A stretch of 64,000 nucleotides of DNA from Argentina anserina (lineage: Eukaryota; Streptophyta; Magnoliopsida; Rosales; Rosaceae): the NCBI RefSeq assembly GCF_933775445.1, contig NC_065878.1:7630395-7694394 (forward strand). Reading direction: 5' to 3'. Made by a program: the position numbers and the translations under genes. Under the pieces are notes generated by a model. The model was not told the origin of the DNA. It did no database searches and saw nothing but the letters and a program-made list of their open reading frames with translations. Positions 1 to 12,366 of the stretch are shown here, in pieces. Numbering within the stretch: the first letter of the stretch is position 1; every line of letters begins with the position of its first letter.

Positions 1-193
1 TTCAGTTTCAATGATATCTTCTTTCCCATACTTGCATGGATAACATCATCTACTCCTGTAGAACTGACTGGCTTACTTCCCAATTGTTCAAGATAGAAAC
101 TGTTTTGTTGGTCCTCTGCTCCTATACCAGATGTACCAGATTTAGTTACCCAAATCTTGTTGACAACAAGTACCATAATATCATGTAGAGCTT
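1..193 (-). other. Possible partial exon at the window edge (unrecognised)
   Basis: Read on the minus strand, about 60 codons stay open from roughly position 190 to the window edge, with a Ser/Gly-rich stretch and no recognisable domain. An AG that could serve as a splice acceptor lies next to its 5-prime side. Nothing identifies the product, and the remaining sequence up to 714 shows no convincing gene. It may be the 5-prime part of an exon that continues outside the window, or chance. Confidence 0.2.
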
Positions 194-722
194 CTTATGA
201 CCTGAGACAATACCCTGATCAAATTCAGATCCTTTCTTCTTTTGTCAGTATAGCGGAGAGTGAATCGATATTGGGAAGTGAAACTTTAATTAATCTGCTG
301 ATATTTCTTGTTTTTACTCTTTGAACGAGGTGCAATCAGACTTGTAGCTACACTTGTTTCTTATGTGATGTCCAATCTGTAAATTAGAGTTACATAGAAA
401 CCTAGCAAGGATATAAGAAATTCAATCCACTACAAAAATTAAACAAAATTCTGAAAGCACAGTAAAGGGTATTTGATCACTGCAAGTATTGCAAGGTCGA
501 CATGTAACAAAGCACAGCTACTACTGAAGCAAGAGCGCCAAACGAAGACGTCAAATTTTGGGACGCACTACTAGTTTGTCAATTAAAGAGACCATCTGTT
601 TGTCCAATATTTGCTTACAATACCCATCGTTCAGCGTGCGTGTGTTGTAACCAAAGACGGCACAAGCATTTCATCAAACATCTTCTGTGCATCCCTCATT
701 TTCTTCTCCTTACACACCCTCG

Positions 723-1095
723 CAGGGCGGCTGTGTCTAAGGAGGCTCAAGACCAACAAATATTTTCAGGCTCTTAAATAGATGCTTAAGAAAATTTAAA
801 AAAATAATCATTTTATATATATTAATAGCTCACAAGTTTAAATTTTAACAAATTATGATTATTTTATGACGTCTTACATGCCTTAAAAAAAGTGTGAATG
901 AATGATGATAATTTGTTAAACTTAACATAGAAACACAGTAATTTATAAAAAAATTAACTTTTTATTTTAATCTCTCATTACTATAATTGGATAATACTAA
1001 CTTTTCATTACTATAAATAGTAATTAACTAATTTAACTCCCATTTATTTTTTTTTTCTTTAATTGAGGCCCCCTTAAAATGTAGGGCCGGCACTG
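723..1095. mobile_element. Non-autonomous hAT element (373 bp) with 8-bp TSD
   Basis: The element begins CAGGGCGGCTGTG and ends in the imperfect inverse GGGCCGGCACTG. It is flanked on both sides by the exact 8-bp duplication CACCCTCG (715-722 and 1096-1103). An 8-bp TSD with CAGGG-type termini is the hallmark of hAT transposons. Characteristic subterminal stretches are GGAGGCTCAAG near the left end and TTGAGGCCCCC near the right end. There is no transposase ORF, so it needs one supplied in trans. Related elements lie at 9227-9854 and 44922-45095. Confidence 0.85.
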
Positions 1096-1574
1096 CACCC
1101 TCGTTGGGAATCTCTCTCTCTTTTTCATGCATCCTACAAGCTCTGATCGGAGGTTTTGGGTTTTGGTGGGTAGGGATTTTGGAACAAGAGAGACGGTCCT
1201 TGGCATAGGGCGTTTTGTTCCCTCGGACTTTTTAAGAAAAAAAATGAAAAACTGTATACGTGTCCGCGTTTGACTGGTTATATGACTTAATCCAATTAGT
1301 TATAAGAACAAAAATTTAAAAACCCCTGCCCTTAGCTAATGGCGGGAAACAAAACCAAATATGAGCTGGAAACAGGAAACTCGATCTTACCCTAATCAAT
1401 CCCAATCCGTAGATAATTGGGAAACCCAAGACACCTTGCCTATTTAAGATTGAAGGAGATCCAGAAAATAGAAACCAAAACTAATCTGCCTGCTTTATTC
1501 CTCTTCTCTCTAGCTATTCCTGTTCAGTCTTCACTTGCTAGTTTCCACAAACCAAACCTCCCCTCCTCTGCAAC

Positions 1575-2316
1575 ATGGCGAAGCCAAAGAGAGTCTCGCC
1601 CGCCGGCAAAGTCTGCTACTCCCTCCATACGGTTGTCACTTCTCAAACCCTAGATATGTGTGCTGTGATGCGCAAGACCAAGACGTCACCTTTGTCATGC
1701 AAGAAGACTCGTTTATCAAGAAAAACAAGACATATCAGGACGAGATCAATGGCCGGGGCGATCTTACTTGGACTTTGCTCAAGTCCGAGTTGAAAGAGAG
1801 CAAGATCCACCGCCTCAAGCTTAACCAAGCCCTAGAAGTCATGCACCAAAGTTTTGATCCTGCTGAGGACCCTGTGACCCACAAAGACGTATCGGAAGAC
1901 ATTATTTTCAATGCGGAAAGAGACTTCTGCACCGCCATTTTGGAGACAGGAGACGAGGTGGTCACGGTGGCGAATCTGAAGGTGCATCAAGGTGTGGATG
2001 CAGAAGCACCACTAGTGCATGGCGATCGCCTCTAGGTTTCGAAGACAAGGGAACTCAGGTCTTGATGCAGAAGCTCGTGTTGCCTTCGGCACAAAGCGCG
2101 TTGAAGACGTGGACGAGCAGTTCGATTGCGTTTTCAACCATGACGGAGGATGAGAAAGAAGATCTTCTCCTTGCCTTCGATTGCGTGGACTTCCAGGACA
2201 CAATAATGTGCCAGAAGCAACTTTTGAAGAAGAATGAGGAATGCCATGGTGATTCTAGTGATGGCTCTACAATATCTCATGAAGAACATGCTTATATCTA
2301 TGTGGAGGATGATTGA
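1575..2316 (+). pseudogene. Unrecognised small protein-coding locus, frame broken
   Basis: An ATG at 1575 sits in a good plant initiation context (A at -3, G at +4) but its frame closes after 72 codons. The overlapping frame 1535-2035 (starting from a non-conserved ATG) stays open much longer and reads like real, charged protein sequence. A third frame runs from about 2062 to 2316 and is acidic at its end. Three partial frames on one strand suggest one ancestral coding region of about 250 codons broken by small indels, or a spliced gene. I do not recognise a domain. Upstream (1103-1534) is ordinary AT-rich sequence with no other gene. Confidence 0.3.
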
Positions 2317-2361
2317 TCGATAATCGAAGCTGAGCAAAGCTCAAAACCAAGACATTAATTC

Positions 2362-3444
2362 TCTCACGCCCCCGAAATTCGAATGATAAAAATTCGAATT
2401 CGAAGCTATAAAAACTCTAAAACAATCTCAAATATATTGAAATCATCTTATCATAACAGTGTATCGAAACTGAGTCCACAACATGACTCAGTCGACTTGA
2501 ATAATACATAACCAGTTTATACCTCAGTATTATAACCAATGGAAATGTAAAATTCACGCAATCCTCACCACAAACAGAAAAAAGAAATCTTCAGAGTAAG
2601 CCCTACGAATATGCTAATCCCCACCTGCAGAACTATCCCATACACCATCGAATTGTTACACCGGGTTTGTAAACACAAACCCGGTAAGCTTTTCAGCCAG
2701 TATGAGTAAACCAACAGTAAACATGCATCGCATACAAAGGAAATATGTCAAATAACATTTAAAGACGAACGCACTCATGTGACACTGGGAAACCCATCTG
2801 TTACCCAAATCATTTAAAAACATGGGTACTCATGAGACTTCGGCAACCCATATGTTACCCCTCATGCAGTACACCAACAGGCACTAGGCAACCCATCTGG
2901 TTACCAAAAATCATGTAAAACATGGGTACTCATGAGACCCAGGTACTCATTTGTTACCCCTCATGCAGTACACCGACAGACACTGGGCAGCCCATCTGTA
3001 CCCAATGTCACTAAAAAAATATGGGTACTCATGAGACTCAGGCAACCCATCTGTTACCCCTCATGCAGTACACCGACAGATAGACTAGAACTCTAACTGA
3101 ATCGTAAACGACACCCGGCTAAGGCTCGGTTCCGATTACTACCAACATGTCCGAAGACAGAAAAAACGTTTTAGTAAGACTCAATGTTAAAACCACGTAC
3201 AATAACAATTCACACATGTTATTGTACTACAACACGTCCGAAGACAAAACGTTTTATCAAGACTCAATGTTAAACCACGTACAATAACAATCCACACATA
3301 TTATTATACTACAACACGTCCGAAGACACAAAACGTTTTATCAAGGCTCAGTGTTAAAACCACGGACAATAACAACAATAACAATCCACACATGTTGTTG
3401 TACTACAACCAATAGAGAGGGAGAAAAAAAATAGGGTTATTACA
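2362..3444 (-). mobile_element. Solo LTR of a Ty3/Gypsy element (1083 bp, TSD AATTC)
   Basis: On the minus strand this begins TGTAATAACCC and ends in a mutated GA where CA is expected. The 5-bp direct repeat AATTC flanks it at 2357-2361 and 3445-3449. It carries four to five degenerate copies of a motif of roughly 60-70 bp reading like ATGGGTACTCATGAGAC followed by CAACCCAT...GTTACCCCTCATGCAGTACACC. The same motif occurs in the LTRs at 23736-25999, 28347-30924 and 37858-38600. It also has three copies of an ACAACACGTCCGAAGAC-type unit at about 3150-3400. It is a short variant of the 2.3-2.6 kb LTR family further right. Confidence 0.8.
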
Positions 3445-3449
3445 AATTC

Positions 3450-5429
3450 ATTTAATTGTATATATTAGAATTAATATGTCTTACCCTGTTTGGTTTTATA
3501 GCTAGTGAGCAATTATTCTGTGTACCTGCCACACCACGTGACACTGTCAGGTGGTGTACTCAGTCAATTATATTATCTCATGGTATAATTAACATGCACG
3601 CGGTGAAAATAACAGTTTATTTACATATAAGAACCAATCAAAAACAATCACAGTAAAAAAATAGGCCAATAACATTAAGGGGTACGTCACGTGGGATATG
3701 TGACGGGTATATATAATAATTTCTCTATAACTAGTTTGCATAAATTAATGCTTTGGAAATTACCTTTGTATATGAAACCAAACACGATTTCCTTTTTTAT
3801 GGCTCTGGCTACTTGATTCTCAATTCTCTGATCACTTGACCTTGTAAGCTTGGGTACTCTATCAGAAGAGCTTTGAAATTCATTCATTTAGAGATCAAAC
3901 CCAAGTATGTGCTCTAGCTAGTTTATCTTTTCCAATTAATTTCAAGTCCAAACCAGATTCCAATATCATACTCTTGAACAACGAAGTCCAATAAAAATGA
4001 GGATAACAATAGAGTAACATTTTATCAACTAGCAGTTTAGCACAGAACCGCGCATATAAGTGCCTTCTCATTCTCTCCATGCTCTGCATAAATGAGTGAC
4101 AGTTGAATTGTATCAAGCCGCTGACAGTAGGAATGCCTGTATGAATATCGATCAGGACAACTAATAAAGTGTTGTTAGCGATAGTTATGTTACCAAGAAA
4201 TTTGTTACTTACCGGCCATTTGTAGGAAAATGAGCCCAGTTCTGTAGATATATGTCAAATCTATCAGGGAAGTTCATCTGTTTACAAGTACATGATCAAA
4301 GTCATTGAGGCAAATGAGAAGTAAACTAGCTCCAATTATGCGGAGATAGTTTCACAGTTATAACACCTGGCATAGAACTGGAGAACGAAAAAGTGTTACT
4401 GCCAATGAAGTATTTCTCTGGCTCAGCATATCTGAAATTGGGAAAATTCGAGTGCATTGTTAATGCCTTCTGATACGACTCATATATATGGTCAAAGTCA
4501 CTGAGACGCTTAAAAGAAACTGAAACTAGGTAGGTACTAAAAGGAAGAAGTAAGGAAGATGCTCTTTAAACTGTTTCTTCAGTGAGCATGCCTTCATAAT
4601 CAAGTATCAATGTGTCATCAGCATTTAGTACTCATGTCTTATACACTTCACAAAATGCAGGGTTATTTTCTATATTTTCTTAGAGGACTGTTAGGGAGTC
4701 ATAATATAGCGTTAAATTCGGCGCCGTCATCTTACGTAGCATGTCATGTCATATTGTCACGTCAATAATTAAAATAATATAAAGAAATCATTTTAAATGA
4801 AAATACAATCATATCTTTATTAATCCAATGGTTCTAATTATTATTTTTTATCATTTCTTTTTTTTTTCATCACAATAATGCTTCTAATATATAATTAAAA
4901 AAATTAATGTTTACGAAAATATGCTTGAAATATGTGTGTGCACGCGCGAAATATATATATACACAAAAAATATTTTTAAAATAAAACTATTTCGTACTAA
5001 ATAGTTTTGTTAAAGATTTTTTTTTCATATTTTTGTACTTTAATTAATAATTTAAAAGAGAGTATATGGTAATTGTATTCATTAATTTTAGCCATTAATA
5101 TAATTTATAAATGTAAATAGAATTGAAAAGTTGAAAAAGCCATGACAGAAAGTCATAAAGATGGAAATTGTTGGTAAGATTCTTAATTATAGAGGACATG
5201 TAAGGCAATAAATGTTATTTTTCCTAGAGTATACATATCTTAATTAATACCATATTTATATTTACCATATAAATACAATATTTATATATTGTATTTATAT
5301 GGTAATATTTCTAAAGTATACTACAATTAACATATAGGTGCCAAAACACACATATATTTCACGCGCACATACATCTATATACATATATGTGTGTGTATGT
5401 GCGCGCGGGCGCGATATATATATATATAT
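3450..5429. other. AT-rich intergenic DNA, no gene seen
   Basis: No reading frame with domain character is visible on either strand. The stretch holds runs of A/T, (TA)n tracts and GTGTGTATGTGCGCGCG-like purine-pyrimidine alternation near 5388-5410. I could not assign it to a named element. Confidence 0.5.
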
Positions 5430-5752
5430 ACAGTCTTTATCCAGAGTGAAGCTTCACTCTGAAATTACAGAGTGAAGTTCTAATTTTGGCACACTTTTCG
5501 GTCAAATTTTTTCACTATAAGCAATTCAATATTTAGGTATGTTATTCAAGATCATCTCCACAAAGTTTCATCCAATTTGATAATGGTTTGAGCTTTCAAA
5601 ATTGAGATTTACACGAACGGTTCACGTTGAACAATTTTAATTCATTCATTCATTTAATATAATTTCAATACCTTAACGATGTCCGAATTAGATGAAATTT
5701 TGTAGAGATGATCTTGAATAACATACCTAAATATTGAATCACTTATGGTGGA
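5430..5752 (+). mobile_element. Foldback MITE, right end truncated
   Basis: It starts at ACAGTCTTTATCCAGAG, directly after a (TA)n tract, and matches the left part and most of the right part of the complete copy at 44305-44707. The match runs to about 5750, after which the right terminal repeat is missing and the long tandem array begins. The subterminal region contains a small inverted pair (CAGAGTGAA / TTCACTCTG). Confidence 0.7.
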
Positions 5753-8375
5753 ATCACATCAAACAGTCGGAGTTTTATTTTGTGAAACATAGTAACGTAA
5801 ATCACAACATGCCTACTGATGTTCCATAATATTCATATTAAGTTATATGTAAATGCATTTATTTATAAACTAACTATACTGAGAAAAGAAATTTTTTAAA
5901 AATCGATCGCAGGATACCGTCTCTATAGTGTGCTATTGTTGTGGTAGAAAATTCATTAATTTTAGGTAACGTTTGGTTCTCGATCCACACGGTTAGCTCT
6001 TTCTACCCCATACCCTCATGAGGAGAGCTATGTTACGGAAACATAATTATTCAAATTTTATTGCATGAGTTGATACAGCGCGGTAATGACAAAACATATG
6101 ATTTTTTGCGGAAATGTTTGGAAATCTATGATATTTTTAAATTTTGTTTTTGTGTTGCGAAAACATTTAAAATAATAAAAAAATGACAAGGACAAATGTG
6201 CGGCCAAAATTGCGTCACGCGTCCATTTATTTGACTTTTTGTCAATTTTGATGGATCTAACATTTTCTAAAAATCATAAAGAATAGTTTTGACGCTCTAA
6301 GAATTCTCTAAAAATTACCACGCAATCAGAATAGTTAGCTCTATCTACACATGTGTAAAACTTTTAAAATAATTTTAAACGTGCGACACGACTGCCCTTA
6401 GGGAGGTAGTCCTTAAATCAGGGTTGACCGCGTAAATCGAGACCTAGACGATTACGAAATTGGGTGAATTTTATACCATATCAATATCTCAGAAACCTGA
6501 TTACATCCAATGGTCGAAGTTTTATTTTATAATTTTTACTCATGTGAATCACAACGTGTGTACTAATATTATATAACATTCATATTAGTTATAAGTTAAT
6601 GCGTCCGTTTATAAACTAACTATAATGAGGAGATAAAATTTGGAAAATCGACTATAGAATATCATTGCTATAGTGTATTGTAGCAGCAGTAGAAAATTCA
6701 ATAATTTTTGGTAACATTTGGTTCTCGATCCACACGGTTAGCTCTTTGTACCCTCTACCCTCCTAAGGGGAGCTATGATATGCAAACATAATTATCCAAA
6801 ATTCATTGCAAGAGTTGATAGAGGGCAGTAAAAGCAATGCGTCGAACATTTTGCGGAATGTTTCGAGCAATTATGAAATTTTTAAAGGTTTTTAGAAGTT
6901 GCAAAATCACAAAAATAATCAAAACAAAAAGACATGAACAAATAAGTGGCTAGAATTACACCGCGTATCCTTCTTTTTTTTTTTTTTACTTTTACTTAAT
7001 TATGAAGGATCTAACATCTTCTAGAAATCATAAACAATAATTCTGACCCTCTAAAAATTCACCAAATTACCATGGAATCAAGATACTAAACAATTTCTAC
7101 CCATGTAAAAGTTTTAAAATAATTTTGATTGCGCTATACGACTTCTCATAGGGAGGTAGTGTGTTAATTAGACTCAACCTCATAGATCGAGACCCAAATG
7201 ATTACAAAATTTAGTGAATTTCGTACTGTATCAATATCTTAGTAATTTGATCGCATCCAATGGTCAAAGTTGTATTTTGTGAAATTTAGTAACGTAAATC
7301 ATAACATGCCTACTAATGTTGTATAACATTCATATTAGGTTATATATAAATGTGCTAGTTTATAAACTAACTATATTGAGGAAATGATATTTGGAAAAAT
7401 CGACTGCAAATATCATCGCTTAGTGTACTATGGCCTTGATAGAAAATTCACTAATTTTAGGTAATGTTTGGTTCTTGATCCACACGTTTAGCTTTGTACC
7501 CAATATCCTCCTAAAGAGAGCTATGTTATATGAACATAATTATCCAAAATGTTTTGCATGAGTTGATAGAACATGGTACCGGAAACGCGTAAGAATTTTA
7601 GCGGAACTTTTCGGACACCTATGATATTTTTAAATATTATTTGAGTTGCGAAATCATTTAAAATAATAAAAACAAAATGACATGTACAAACGAGTAGCCA
7701 TAATTGCGCCACGTGTCATTTCAGTTGAATTTTAGCTAATTTTGAAGAATCTAACATTAACTAAAATCATAAAAAATGGTTTTAACGCTCTAACAATTCT
7801 CCAAAAATTACCACGTAATCAAGATAGTTAGCTCTATCTACCCATGTAAAAACTTTAAAATAATTTTAATTGCGGGACATGGCTGCCCTTAGGGTGGTAA
7901 TGTTTTAATTAGAGTTGACTGCGTAGATCGAGACCCAAACAATTACGAAATTTGATGAATTTTATACCATATCAATATCTTTGTAATTGCGTTTGATCAC
8001 ATCCAACAGTTAACGTTTTAGTTTATAATTTTTAGTCACGTGAATTAGGATGTGCCTATTAATGTTGCATAACATTTATATTAAGTTATATGTAAATGTG
8101 TTTGTTTATTAACTAACTATACTGAGAAATAAAAATTTGAAACAATTGACCATATGATATCGTTGCTAAAGTACTATGGCCATTGTAGAAAATTCACTAA
8201 TTTTTGATAACGTTTGGTTCTCGATCCACATGTTTAGCTTTTTATACCCCATACTCTCTTAAGGAGAGCTATGTTAAACAAACATAATTATTCAAAATGT
8301 TTTGCTTGAGTTGATAGAGCGCGATACTAGTAATGCGTATGTATTTTTGCGGAATTTTTTGAATACCTACAGTAT
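5753..8375. repeat. Tandem array of ~748-bp units (about 3.5 copies)
   Basis: The same landmarks recur at near-constant spacing. A segment reading ATCACATC followed by a TTTTATTTT-type run starts at 5753, 6500, 7250 and 7996 (spacing 747, 750, 746). A second landmark, GGTTCTCGATCCACA, recurs near 5973, 6720, 7470 and 8217. The last unit stops after about 380 bp. The units are clearly diverged from one another, with many substitutions and small indels, so the array is old. None of the units holds a convincing gene. Confidence 0.85.
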
Positions 8376-9218
8376 TAATTATAATTTTTTAGATATCTTA
8401 ATATTTAAAATTCTGTTACAAATTCAAAATTGTTCATGTGGTCCAACTCTAACCGTTTATTTATCAATATTCATTAAATATATATGACGTCAAAATAATA
8501 AAATATTTTCTTTAAAGAGTATAAAAATAATGGAATAGTTTAAAAGATGAAAAATAGAAAACTTTAACCCTCATTTACTTACAATATTAGTAAAAACAAA
8601 ATTTAACCTTCGATGTAGATTTTAAATAACCCAAGTGGATGACACTGGTAACCTGACACCTGTTATATCCTTTTCCATGTGACATTTTTATTTTAAAAAG
8701 GAGAGAAGATGAAATGCCTCACCACCACGAGATGTAATCAATGGACCCCAATTAATGATTGTGACAGAGTTTTGATACACTAAATAATTTTCGGCCAAAT
8801 CATTTTCCATTTTTTTATCCTCAAGATAACTAGATCGCAATACCTGTTACTATATATGAAACTGGCTTTCCTTTTCAGCCTCCAGAGCACATTTGAGATT
8901 AACTTTGATTTCAGTTCCTGGGTCAGAAAGTCTTATAGTAAATTTCTAATGACCACTACAACGATAAACTTTTAGCAATATCGATCATACCATTCTTCTA
9001 GCATTTCGGTATATACAACCGGCAGAATAATCAATTGTATATTGTAAAGGCATAATGTATATCTTATTAGTCTTAAATGATAAACGAAAATCATTTCTTA
9101 GTTTTTCCTCTATCACTCATCACCTTTAAACTATGTTCACCATGCCATTGGTAGAAAATTGACTCACACTACTACTCACACAACATAATGGAAAGGTGAT
9201 TTTAATAAATTGCATCAG
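8376..9218. other. Intergenic stretch, nothing recognised
   Basis: AT-rich sequence between the tandem array and the hAT element. I see no coding region, RNA gene or element boundary. Confidence 0.5.
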
Positions 9219-9226
9219 TGTAGGAT

Positions 9227-9854
9227 CAGGCCGGCCCTGTGTGCATGGAGGCTCAAGGCCAAAAAAAAAAAAAAACTTTGAGGCCCCAAAATAAATGCTC
9301 AAAAAACGAAAAGTTCTAATTGTTTATAGTTTATTGTTGAAAGTTGAAGCATGAACAAATCTAAAATCCGTACAAACAAAGAAAAACAAATTTATTATTC
9401 TAAGCATATAAATGGCTCAGAAGTCCTACGTTTTCAATTAATTATGATAATGAAATCTTATTTCAACTAAAAAAGAAAATGAAAAAAGATCAAAATAGAA
9501 AACACAAAATAAAGAGGTTCAAAAATCTTACATCTTATGCCTTGAAGAAAGAAAAAACATGAATTGTTAAGGTTTTTATGCCTTAAAATGATTAAAAGAA
9601 AACAATTGTAATAAGAAATAGAGAAATATTATCAATAACTATTAAATATCTCATGCATTGTAATAAGTAAGAGATATATATATATATATATATATATAAT
9701 CAGTTATTATTGCATAACTCATATATAATTAAGAAGAATTTTCTTCTTAATTTTTCTTTTAAAAAAAGCATGCATACAAAATTTTTTATTGAGGCCCCCA
9801 AAAATTGAGGCCCTAGACTGGTGCCTACTTTGCCTTGCCTCAGGGCCGGCAGTG
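9227..9854. mobile_element. Non-autonomous hAT element (628 bp) with perfect 8-bp TSD
   Basis: The perfect 8-bp direct repeat TGTAGGAT flanks the element (9219-9226 and 9855-9862). The termini are CAGGCCGGCCCTG on the left and the inverse of CACTGCCGGCCCTG on the right. Subterminal GGAGGCTCAAGG and TTGAGGCCCC stretches match the smaller element at 723-1095. No transposase is encoded. A (TA)n run lies at 9671-9699. Confidence 0.9.
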
Positions 9855-10330
9855 TGTAGGATGTGGTTTTTGGCAGAAGGTACCTTGGATCCAGAAGAAA
9901 CTCCTATGGAATGTAGTTAATAGAGAAATGGTGGGTTATGCATGTACGTGGGATAATTTTTTTATTTTTTAAATTTCTAATTGTCATTTTACTTCCAAAT
10001 TTGTATATTCTTTCGGAGTTAAAATTTGACAGAGTGTCTTGTATTTGGTAGTTTGTAATTGCGTACTTTTTCTGAAAAGAAAAGAAAGAAAAAAAAACGA
10101 AAAGGGATGCCCATTTTTGTAGAAAATAATGCTTTGACCTCGTTGACGCCTTGACGGGAAAGAAAAAGAAACGCAGCGTTTTAGGAGTGAGTCACTACAC
10201 CGTACTCATATATTGGACTGTTGCTCTGACACTCTCGACGTCCTAAACCCCGCACCAGTACTCGTAAAACCCCTACTCGCTCAAACGACCACATTGTTCG
10301 TCGTCTTCCGGGAAGAAATTGGAGAGAGCC

Positions 10331-11692
10331 ATGGAGCAGACGGCTGAGGAATTAACGGTGGACAGAGATGTGTTGCTTGTGTATTTGACAACGCAATTTG
10401 GGGAACAGGTTTTGGAGTTGAGAAATGAATTGAGGAGTGTTAGGAGGGAGAAGGGAGAACTGGAAGGCGAGCTTGATACAACCGTGAGGTTGTTTGGGGA
10501 GGAAATGGGGAAATTGGAATCCGAGTGGCAAGGTGTGAAGGCTGAACTTGATACAACATTGAGGTTGTTTGGGGAGCAAAAGGGAATATTAAAAACCCTG
10601 TGTCAAAATGTGAAGACTCTACTTGGTAATGCAGTGAGGTTGGCTAGGGAGGAAAATGGAAAACTGAAAACCGAATGCCAAAGGGTGAAGACTAAATTTG
10701 ATACAGCAGTGGATTTGTTTGGGGTGGAAAAGGGAAAATTGGAGACCCAGTGTCAAAGTGGGAGGATTAAACTTTGTGCAGCAGTGAGGTCGTTTGAAAT
10801 TATGAGGAATTTACATGGAGCTGCAGTAAGGGAAAAGCTCCATTTGCAAACTGTGTACGACGAGGCAATCCAGGCTAAAAACGATTTGGATAAGGAGATA
10901 CAGCAATACAGGTTTGTTTCACATAGGCTTCATCAATTTCTAGTAGCCACGTACAGCCAGTTTGTTTGCTATATTGATCTGTTGATATACTGATTCCTAA
11001 TTTCCTATACATTGATTGTTTCCCACAGGCTAGCCAACAACTAGACAGGACTGAAAGTTACTAGTCAAATCGGGAGCATTCTAGCTTATTTCGTATTCGC
11101 AATAACCGTATGTTACTTTAACTCCCCAAATTTCACTGGAATGGAAAGTGGAAAGTATAATTTGCTCAACTCCGTATATTATGCGGTGATTACCACTCTC
11201 TCTGTTGGATATGGTGATATCAAGCCCTCTTCAACAGGTACAAAGCTATTTACATGTGTGATGGCTGTGCTTGGAGCTCGTGTCACTAACTGTATGACTA
11301 ATGTGCAAGTCTATGTTTGGAAGAAGGTAAAAGGTTGGTTGCTAAGTGATACAAGTGAACAGATGATGAAAGCCATAATTGTTATATTGTCATCAATAGC
11401 TATTCTCATTTCCATATTTGGAGGAATGTGGAGCATTTACCATTTTGAGAATGGGGAGACTATTGAGAAGAAAAAGGGAGTAATATCTGGTATTGATTCT
11501 TTTTACTTGACAATAATGACACTAACAACAGTTGGTTTTGGTGACTTCTCATTGAAGACCCTGTATGGGAGAGAATTTGCAATTGTGTGGTTATTGATGT
11601 GTCAACCTTTATATGCTTCTACGGTGACATATGTCATGAACTCTCTTGCAGGTGTGATAGGTAATGTCAGCTATTTGACTTCTGATAATTGA
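10331..11692 (+). CDS. Two-pore K+ channel (TPK-like) fused to a coiled-coil N-terminus; in-frame TAG
   Basis: The start is the ATG at 10331 (context GCCATGG). Exon 1 (10331-10911) encodes about 193 residues of coiled coil. Four near-exact 25-residue repeats (about residues 47-146) each carry an L-F-G-E/V-x-x-G-K-L core. The best acceptor (TTTCCCACAG, exon from 11029) keeps frame with the channel but meets a single TAG at 11042-11044. A weaker acceptor at 11064 (TTACTAG) also keeps frame and skips that stop, giving about 402 residues. The channel half has a membrane segment, filter 1 (T-L-S-V-G-Y-G-D), two further hydrophobic segments, filter 2 (T-V-G-F-G-D) and a last segment matching TPK order. 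The usual 14-3-3 motif and C-terminal EF hands are not seen. TPKs conduct K+ mainly across the vacuolar membrane. It could be a decaying paralogue or a real fusion with alternative splicing. Confidence 0.6.
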
Positions 11693-11699
11693 CATCATT

Positions 11700-12334
11700 C
11701 AAATATCAACCATCTTCCTAGCTTTCTGATTAACATGGAAAACTCTCTGCTTTCAGGTTGTTCTTAATTTTTGGAAAAACGAGCTGAAGAAACTCAACAA
11801 AGTGTAGTGAATATGTATTCTGCATTGTGTCATGACTGTCATCTTTTGGTAGATTATTTGGTACTAATGAATGCTCATTTTCAATCCTGCTTCCTGTATA
11901 CATTGTGATTTCAAATCGGCTAGACAGTTTTTATTAGTTCCTACAATTAGGTCCAAGATCAGAGTAGTTCCTTGAGCAGGAGCTTTGGTTATTGACGAAA
12001 AAGATTTAAGCTCCCATGGGTGGTATCTTTGCCTCTCTGGTTTGAGCATATGTTTACATATCTTACTCAAAAAATGCTTCTTTGTTACTTCAAAAATGTG
12101 AGATGAAAGACATGGATGCGAAAGCTGTACCAAATTTATTTTGCAAAAAGGAAGAAAAAAAAAAAGAGCCGGAGTTCCTAACTGAGAAATGTTACCGAAA
12201 TGAATGTATGCCGTTATTCATGTCTGCTAATGTTGGTTGAGTTGACATTAAAATACAAGGCCAAGATGATAAACACTGTTCTGGTTCTCAAGCAAGAAAA
12301 CCAACATGGACCATTCAAAACAAAACAAGTACAT
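11700..12334. other. 3-prime flank of the channel locus; no gene seen
   Basis: A possible short last exon (after TTTCAG at 11758, ending TAG near 11806) has an open Lys/Leu-rich tail, but its phase does not fit the preceding splice donor. The rest shows no coding signal and ends at the left edge of the TRIM element. Confidence 0.35.
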
Positions 12335-12366
12335 TGTTAACCAGCGACAAGCGTGGCACGTGAACC

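Noticed and set aside
2780..3080. Regularly spaced ATGGGTACTCATGAGAC units as a possible CRISPR-like array
   Set aside because: Units are degenerate, the spacers are not unique, the block recurs inside several LTRs, and the genome is a plant nuclear one.
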